Origin: Aspidapion aeneum
Taxonomy: Eukaryota; Arthropoda; Insecta; Coleoptera; Brentidae
Direction: 5' to 3'
Length of the DNA stretch: 64,000 nucleotides
Assembly (NCBI GenBank): GCA_963576565.1
Contig: OY755042.1
Location: forward strand, 8,146,372 to 8,210,371
The stretch's first letter is position 1. The number at the start of each line of letters is the position of its first letter. The notes below the pieces were generated by a model. That model ran no database searches. It was not told the DNA's origin and saw nothing but the letters and a program-made list of their open reading frames with translations. Positions 58,183 to 64,000 of this stretch are shown here, one piece after another. The position numbers and the translations under genes were made by a program.

Positions 58183-58230
58183 ATCCACGACCGGACCGGT
58201 TTCGACCTTTTGGGCCATCCTCAGGTGAAT
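58183..58230 (-). ncRNA. Hammerhead-like ribozyme, second family (one extra U)
   Basis: Minus strand: stem I AUUCAC pairs with GUGGAU (6 bp, one G-U); core CUGAGGA; one extra U; stem II GGCC-CAAAA-GGUC (one G-U); GAAA; stem III ACCG-GUC-CGGU; cleavage base C after GU. All catalytic core bases are present. The U between A9 and stem II is not in the usual consensus, so activity is uncertain. Confidence 0.68.
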
Positions 58231-58739
58231 GTAAGCGATAGCTCCGTGTAGAGCATAAGTTGTGTGAAAGCACCAGAAACAACTACTCCGAGGGAAAATA
58301 TCCCTACCGGCATTGAATTATACTGATGGTTTGAGGCTTTCGTTGGGAACTTGTTAAAACTGAGAGAGAAAGCTGACCAGTGTACTAACATTCAATTTGA
58401 GAATTTAATAATCATGATAATGAGGCCGAAACGCAGTGTCTCCGAGTTACCTTTACCTGAGGATTTGCCGGTGAAACTTTTTCGTTAAAAATACATCTTT
58501 TAAGTGTCATAAAAATAGAACAAATGGTTTAAAAGTTATGATATATTTTAAAAGCTTGCGTAGCTTTATTCAATTGTTAATGTGACGTCACCTTTAGATA
58601 TCGCTACTGTAGCGCCATCCTATTCGCAATTTTTTTCGCCCAAATTTAAAATGTCTGCCTGCATTTTGCAGTCACTTTTAAGTTGTTAGCGGCGTAAATT
58701 TACTTTTCTTGTTTCTTGTACAGATATATCATCATATAG

Positions 58740-59440
58740 TCAAGACTTACTAAGGGTGCGTGTCCTCATGAGATTGGGGAATTTTTTTTCCATCATACAG
58801 TAACCGGTGGAATCCACCATCCATCAATCAAGTCACTATATTTTTCTGATGGATTTCCGATGCCATCAAATGATGCCATCTACTATAACCGGGTCTAGGA
58901 GTCGGTGGAAGGTTTTGATGGATTACATAACCTCACTTTTTTTCAGTGAGACTCAAGTTAAAAAAACTGCATGTCTGCAATAAATAGGGCTATTGCGCTC
59001 AAGCTATTGGAGGGTAGGAGTTCCTCATCCGAGGATTTAGACGAGGAACCTTCACATCTATAATAGAGAATATTATAAGTATATTGTTGTAGCGGCTTGC
59101 GTGTTACATAACATTGTCAAATTATTGAAAATGTCCAAGGAGATATTGCCGAAGTTGATGGGAATGAAAAAAGAAACCAAATAATGAGAAATCTTTGAAA
59201 GTTGCCCAATAAAACTTAAAGGATTCAGGCAGAATCTCATTTTAATATTAGGTACCTCAAGGGCTATCAGAATATCTTGAAGGTAAAAAATGAAAAAGTT
59301 CGGTTATGTCCCCTTCTTCTCTTGTCACTTGTGGGCGTGATGCCATCGGGTTTTTATTTTAATAGATGGCTTCATCTGATGCAATCAAAAATAATGTCAG
59401 ATTAATAACATATGCCAGCTGTCAACTAACTGTTGTCAAT
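58740..59440 (+). mobile_element. Decayed PIF/Harbinger-like element
   Basis: ATG at 58971 opens a 30-codon frame (SAINRAIALKLLEGRSSSS, then EDLDEEPSHL). From 59080 a second frame reads YIVVAACVLHNIVKLL. A-CVLHNI is the conserved end of Harbinger DDE transposases. The region between is missing. TCATCAAATGATGCCATC-like palindromic blocks near both ends (58855-58880 and 59340-59385) may be the terminal repeats. Confidence 0.5.
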
Positions 59441-59655
59441 TTGACACCTTAAATGTGATTTTAAAAAATCCACGATTTTAATGAAATTTTAGTATGTTGT
59501 AGATCTCAATATCCTAATAAAAAGTTCTCATGGGCTCACAACGATCCTATGACTTCTGAAATACAGTGGCGGGTATGCTCCTCACCCAAAATACGAATAA
59601 ATTGAAATTATTTTAACAAAAAAGTTTCACGGGCAAGACCTCAGAGGTAAAGGTA

Positions 59656-59702
59656 GCTACGGGGACGCGTTTCTGCCTCATTAGCCTTCATTCAGCCCGA
59701 GC
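59656..59702 (-). ncRNA. Hammerhead-like motif, third family, unit 1
   Basis: Minus strand: GCUCGGG can pair with CCCG(U)AGC as stem I. Between them lie CUGAAUGA, a broken stem II (GGCU...AGGC), AGAAAC and GCGUC. The core has extra bases and stem III is almost absent. Called by resemblance only. Confidence 0.35.
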
Positions 59703-59978
59703 ATAACCATAAAATGGAAGGAGATGAAATGATGATGTGGGTAACTAAAAAAGAAATATGAAATATGGTGTTTACTGAGGAGAGACCAACTGTCAATTTG
59801 CAGCTTCGGTCAGGGTTGCCTCGGTTTTGAGGCTAATTTTGACGTCGCGACGGAGACAGATATAATCTGCTCCCAGAAAACAGCCTGAGCCCTGGATTTT
59901 TTTAAATTTGAAGGAAGTTCTCGAGGTATAAAGTCTTAACAAAAAAGTTTCACGGGCAAGACCTCAGAGGTAAAGGTA

Positions 59979-60025
59979 GCTACGGGGACGCGTTTCTGCC
60001 TCATTAGGCTTCATTCAGCCCGAGC
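59979..60025 (-). ncRNA. Hammerhead-like motif, third family, unit 2
   Basis: As unit 1, but stem II is intact: GCCU-AAUG-AGGC. GAAAC and GUC are present, and stem I is GCUCGGG with CCCG(U)AGC. CUGAAUGA has one base too many against CUGANGA. Confidence 0.4.
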
Positions 60026-60660
60026 ATAACCATAAAATGGAAGGAGATGAAATGATGATGTGGGTAACTGAAAAAGAAATATGAAATATGGTGTTTACTG
60101 AGGAGAGACCAACTGTCAATTTGCAGCTTCGGTCAGGGTTGCCTCGGTTTTGAGGCTAATTTTGACGTCGCGACGGAGACAGATATAATCTGCTCCCAGA
60201 AAACAGCCTGAGCCCTGGATTTTTTTAAATTTGAAGGAAGTTCACGAGGTATAAAGTCTTAACAAAAAAGTTTCACGGTCTTGCAGAAGCGCGTCCCCGT
60301 AGCTACCTTTACCTCTGAGGGCAGAAACGCGTCCCTGTAGCTACCTTTACCTCTGAGGTCTTGCCCGTGAAACTTTTAATGAAATTATTTTGTAAAACTT
60401 AAACTTTAATACAAAAAATTGATAAAAGTAATTGACTGTGACATACTTTATCTACCGGGGGTACTGAAAAAGTATTAATATTACAATTAATTTAAATATA
60501 TTTTATAACTTATTAGAAATTAAATGTGTATTTTGTTCCTACAGCATAGCAACAAAATAAATAATTTAAAACAAGTTCATTGTTATCAAATGCCAAGTTG
60601 CAAAATAATACAAGGACCTAAAACTATAAACAACAAGTGAAATTAAAGAAAGAAAAATAA

Positions 60661-60661
<1 letters not shown>

Positions 60662-60698
<37 letters not shown>
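60662..60698. repeat. (AT)n microsatellite
   Basis: Uninterrupted AT dinucleotides. Confidence 0.95.
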
Positions 60699-60702
<4 letters not shown>

Positions 60703-60965
60703 TAATAACTGGCATAACGTCCTCAACACTCAGTTCAACCAGACCATGCTACCACTGTCTAGCATTGTCATCAAATATAAAAATCAATTATTTTGATCAC
60801 TTTTTTGTTTTAAAGTTTAAGTTTTACAAAATTTCAATTTATTCGCAACTTGGAAGAGCCCCATACCCGCCACTGTATCTCGAAAACCAGTCATAGAATC
60901 GGTTTAAGCCCATGAGAACTTTTGGTCAGTCAAAATCGTGGATTTTTAAAAACACCTTATATCTG

Positions 60966-61430
60966 CTCTGTGGTTTTCTGGGTGTTCCTTAGAGTTTTTT
61001 AGTAGCCCTCTTTCGCTGTTCTGATACTTTTGCTACTAGACTATCGTAATTCGAAATCGATTGGAAGTTCGAGAGTTACTCTCCGACATTAAATTCAATC
61101 TGGCGCGCTGTCTAAGCCGATCGAAGCTGTTTGACAGTTACTCTCTAAAATGTGTCCATGTGCCAGAAATTCTCTGTATTTCTCTTAAATGGGCACGCAC
61201 CCTAAGCAAATTCAAAACTGATAATGGTTGGAAAATGCACCCTTAATATTTAAAAATATTATACGCTCTTAATTACACTTTATACACATAACATCCTTAT
61301 CAAATTCTGAAAGAAAAAACTAAAAAGAAAAAAGGGTTTCAGTACATACAAATTAAATAAACTCATCAAAATGATCTAGGGGACAAAGTAATTAATAACC
61401 CATTATTATTATTATAATTAAAAGGGTAAA
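60966..61430. other. Stretch without recognised features
   Basis: One 61-codon frame at 61061 has no recognisable product. Confidence 0.4.
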
Positions 61431-61432
61431 GT

Positions 61433-61486
61433 CAACCACGGACACCGGTGTTTTGGAAAAAGACATTTCCATCCTCAGCGTGGCTT
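61433..61486 (-). ncRNA. Hammerhead-like ribozyme, fourth family
   Basis: Minus strand: stem I AAGCCACG pairs with CGUGGUU; core CUGAGGA; one extra U; stem II GGAAA-UGUCU-UUUCC; AAAA where GAAA is expected (G12 lost); stem III ACA-CCGG-UGU; cleavage base C. The fold is clear, but the G12 change should make this copy inactive. Confidence 0.55.
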
Positions 61487-62150
61487 GCCTGACTACAGTA
61501 ACCCCGTTGAAGTTGCCTTTTATACTTTGTTAACTCAATGTTTTCAGTTCCGAACCGACGCACTATGGTCCGAGGGATCAATATTTTGGCCAAAAATAGA
61601 CTTTTGCAGTTTGCAACTCGCTAATTACTTAAACGCAAATCAATAAAGAAGTCTGAATTGCTAATATACAATTAAAAAATATTTTTTATTACCCCCCCAC
61701 TCATGCTACCACCATTTTCATGATTTATACTGCCTAAAAGCCCTTTAAAAAAGTGTATTATTTTTAATATGGTCTGCAAATTACACAGCCTCACAAAAAA
61801 TTATAAGTTGCAGTCCAGTTCCCCCAAAAAATGTGTCAATTATCGAATTTGCCCCTATTAGCCCTATTAGGGAGGTAAATTTGATCGATTATAAAAATTC
61901 AAAATATATATTCTTAAGTATGTTGGTCCGCAGAACTAAAATTTAAGGATTAAAAAGTTTTGTAACCATTCAGTAACCCAATCCCCCCTTTTACTCCGTT
62001 TATTTGGGGGTCAAAACTTTTAATGGACATGAACAGTTTATCATGGAAATATTTCTATTTGCTAAATTCAACGAAGACAATAAAAAAAATATTTCACTCA
62101 ATTATCCCCTAAGTCACCCTTAGCACAAATGCGTATCCGAGGGGGGGGGG
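61487..62150. repeat. Repeat shared with 63760-63880, then unrecognised AT-rich sequence
   Basis: TATACTTTGTTAACTCAATG and CGAACCGACGC at 61530-61562 recur at 63835-63880. The rest has nothing recognised. Confidence 0.5.
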
Positions 62151-63590
62151 GGAGAAGGGCAGCTGTTGAGCTGGGCCCCTTTTTAACCAGGTTTCTTTAA
62201 AATCGGACATTGAAATTCAATTAGAATATGAATTCCCCCCCCTCTAAATTAAAGTCATGGAATTCAGAAACCTGCCCCCTCTTCTTCTGTTTTGGGTTGG
62301 ATACGACCTTGCGAGAGCAACCTTTTTTCCTCCCTAAGAGGAGAAGCCGTAGACACTAAAATAAAAATGCATATAGAAGTTTAGTCGTGCCTATAGTAAG
62401 TTCCATACAAAATTTATTTTTAGACTCCCACTCCCACGCCTCCCCATGCAGGGGGATGCTAAACAGTTTTTCTTGTTCTGGTTGGATTCAGCGAATACCT
62501 AATATTGCATTAAAAACTTTTAATGTTCCTAAAAAGTGAAGTTTTTACCTCCACATACAGGGTGAAAAAGAGAGAATGAATCCGATGAATGATTTAAATT
62601 CCGGATAAATTTATATTGATCATCACATTTTAGTTTGGGAGGTAATAGGAGCAAGTTAAATAATTAAAAACTATTTTTTTTGTTTCACCACCTTAATAAT
62701 TTTTAACCTAGTTAACCCCCCACCATTCTAAATTGTTCTTTTCCTCCCCCAGTAAAAATTATTCTATATTTGAATTTAGATGCTCCAAATATTTCAAAAC
62801 CGATGTTAAATGTTTGCAGTTTCTACTAATTTCCTATCTATTTTGGCGACCATCTTGAATTTTTCCCTTGTTTTTTAAAGTTCATTGCTAAGACAGGAGT
62901 TTTGATATCTATGATTCATTTTGCTTCTTTAAAGGTACTTTGCTTATTACTATCTATATAAAAGACACACGAAAACACACATTAAAATGCACTAGAATAG
63001 GTACTTTGTGTTTATCAGAATATGTACGGTCATGTTTAATAACGAATTTGGAGACTATCGCACCTTTTCGCACCAACAGTGTATGTACCCGGAAAGTACA
63101 TATCAGGACGAAAATATTTTTACAAAAACTAATATGAAAGTTCCTGAAAGCTTTTTTGTTAGTCCAATGAAATATCGAGAAAAAAATATTCATACACTTC
63201 TGGCACAATTTTTGTATCATTGGTATTTAAAGAATAGGTTTAAAATCCCTGTGACTAAAATTATCAAAAAATAATCTTCTTACCTTTGGTTAAAAAAGCC
63301 ATTTTTAAAATTTTTTATAACTCTTCGCACTTCTTAGAAATAGCACATTAAAGTTAGTCAAAAATAATGAACAATAAAAAACAATTGCTGATTGTCAGGA
63401 AATGTCAAATTCAAACAACGATATTTCGAAGCCTGCTTTGGCAATGAAGCCAGTTATACTGGAATTTTAAGGTGCCATTATTTAGCTTTACAAAATATGT
63501 AACCAAACAGTTTTATTGTTAAGTTAGTTTTTGCTATTTTTGGCCAAAATATTGGGGTTTCAGACTAAAGTGCGACGCCTTGAATACGGC
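62151..63590. other. Stretch without a supported gene
   Basis: Two overlapping 88-codon frames at 62954-63274 on opposite strands have no recognisable domain or splice context. One ACAGGGTG end at 62568 may be a fold-back remnant. Confidence 0.35.
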
Positions 63591-63595
63591 CTGTG

Positions 63596-63999
63596 ACGAA
63601 ATGATTTTTTTCCTTATAGACCGGTGGTTTTCGTCCCGTCATGGAGTTTCCTTGGTGCGCTGTCGTTTCACTCAAGAAATGGGTTTCACCTATTTTTTCA
63701 TTCTTTTTGATTTACTTTGTATCTTGTAGTCAGTTTCATTTACTGTACTCAGACAAGCCACACTGAGGATGACAATGCCTTTTTTCCTTAACAGCGGTGT
63801 CTGTGGTTGACTTAACCCCTTTGACGCTGCCTTGTATACTTTGTTAACTTATTGTTTTCGGTTCCTAACCGACGCCGACGCCTTGAAGACGGTAATAGCA
63901 TGGTCTGGTTAAACTGTGACGAAAGGATTTTCTTCCTTATAGACCGGTGGACCTTTTCGTCCCGTCATGGATTTAGTTTCCTTGGTTCGATTTGGTTTC
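63596..63999 (+). repeat. Direct repeat of TTATAGACCGGTGG blocks
   Basis: TTCCTTATAGACCGGTGG followed by CGTCCCGTCATGGA occurs at 63611 and 63932. Between the two is the degenerate hammerhead-like motif at 63755. Confidence 0.75.
63755..63808 (+). ncRNA. Degenerate hammerhead-like motif, fourth family
   Basis: Plus strand: AAGCCACA pairs with UGUGGUU (stem I), core CUGAGGA and the extra U are kept, and the GGUGUC cleavage side is kept. Stem II and GAAA are eroded (CUUAAC). It is a relative of 61433-61486. Confidence 0.45.
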
Positions 64000-64000
64000 A

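Larger units (their letters stand above)
59619..60380. repeat. 320-bp tandem duplication plus inverted partial copies
   Basis: AAAAAAGTTTCACGGGCAAG begins at 59621 and 59941; the two units are almost identical, both with CAGAGGTAAAGGTAGCTACG. At 60270-60378 two short copies follow in reverse, ending GTCTTGCCCGTGAAACTTTT. A diverged relative is at 58410-58485. Confidence 0.9.
59455..60965. mobile_element. Fold-back element (1.5 kb) enclosing a tandem duplication
   Basis: The left arm AAAAATCCACGATTTTAATG, CTCATGGGCTCA and ATACAGTGGCGGGTAT matches, inverted, ATACCCGCCACTGTAT, AAGCCCATGAG and AAATCGTGGATTTT at 60860-60950. Confidence 0.8.

Noticed and set aside
58410..58485. Hammerhead-like ATAATGAGGCCGAAACGC next to 59.6 kb family relatives
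   Set aside because: No complementary stem I could be found around it; listed only as a diverged repeat copy.
62954..63274. Overlapping 88-codon frames on both strands
   Set aside because: No recognisable motif, no splice context and AT-rich composition; both strands open by chance.

Overview
This is a gene-poor, AT-rich eukaryotic window, almost certainly from an insect. A beetle-type genome is my guess and is not proven. Three things support an insect: a split gene with GT-AG introns, insect-style non-LTR, SINE, hAT, Tc1/mariner-like and Harbinger-like remnants, and many families of fold-back repeats. A run of 200 N at 52268-52467 is an assembly gap.

Host gene. One minus-strand gene can be rebuilt from 51316 down to 6028 and continues past the left edge. 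Ten exons (51316-51091, 47103-46886, 43499-43268, 41199-41041, 35231-35019, 30276-30083, 26576-26418, 16961-16928, 16804-16695, 6122-6028) join in compatible phase at all nine junctions with no stop codon. They give at least 546 residues: a Ser/Thr/Glu-rich acidic N-terminal half, a C-x2-C-x12-H-x4-C finger-like segment, a W-rich basic module, and the first two thirds of a chromodomain. About 1.64 kb of coding sequence is spread over 45 kb, and the introns are filled with mobile elements.

Repeats by region. 1-6 kb: hairpin-ended AGCTCACAC elements and a non-LTR reverse transcriptase split by an ACAATC minisatellite. 6.3-8.5 kb: a fold-back element. 8.8-10.7, 30.5-32.3 and 41.4-43.2 kb: three copies of a 1.8 kb CCCAAGTAACATT-ended transposon. 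10.7-16.7 kb: a 5.9 kb fold-back element around a tandem array of about 893 bp units. 17-21.6 kb: MITEs, an RT fragment and more AGCTCACAC copies. 22-25.8 kb: a fold-back element containing a 125-bp tandem array. 25.9-26.4 kb: a tRNA-derived SINE touching a splice donor. 27-28.1, 32.8-34.4, 36.1-36.5, 37.5-39.0, 43.7-44.9, 47.7-48.8, 56.3-57.8 and 59.5-61.0 kb: further fold-back elements, many with ACAGGGTG-like termini. 39.97-40.39 kb: a solo LTR with a 4-bp target duplication.

Most notable observation. Several repeats carry hammerhead self-cleaving ribozymes. Four copies of a 48-nt minimal type I hammerhead lie at 11150-11197, 45786-45833, 46299-46346 (all minus) and 46473-46520 (plus). Two of them are in tandem, 513 nt apart. 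A second repeat family at 58183-58230 and a third at 61433-61486 / 63755-63808 fold into the same architecture with altered cores, and a fourth at 59.66-60.03 kb is hammerhead-like.
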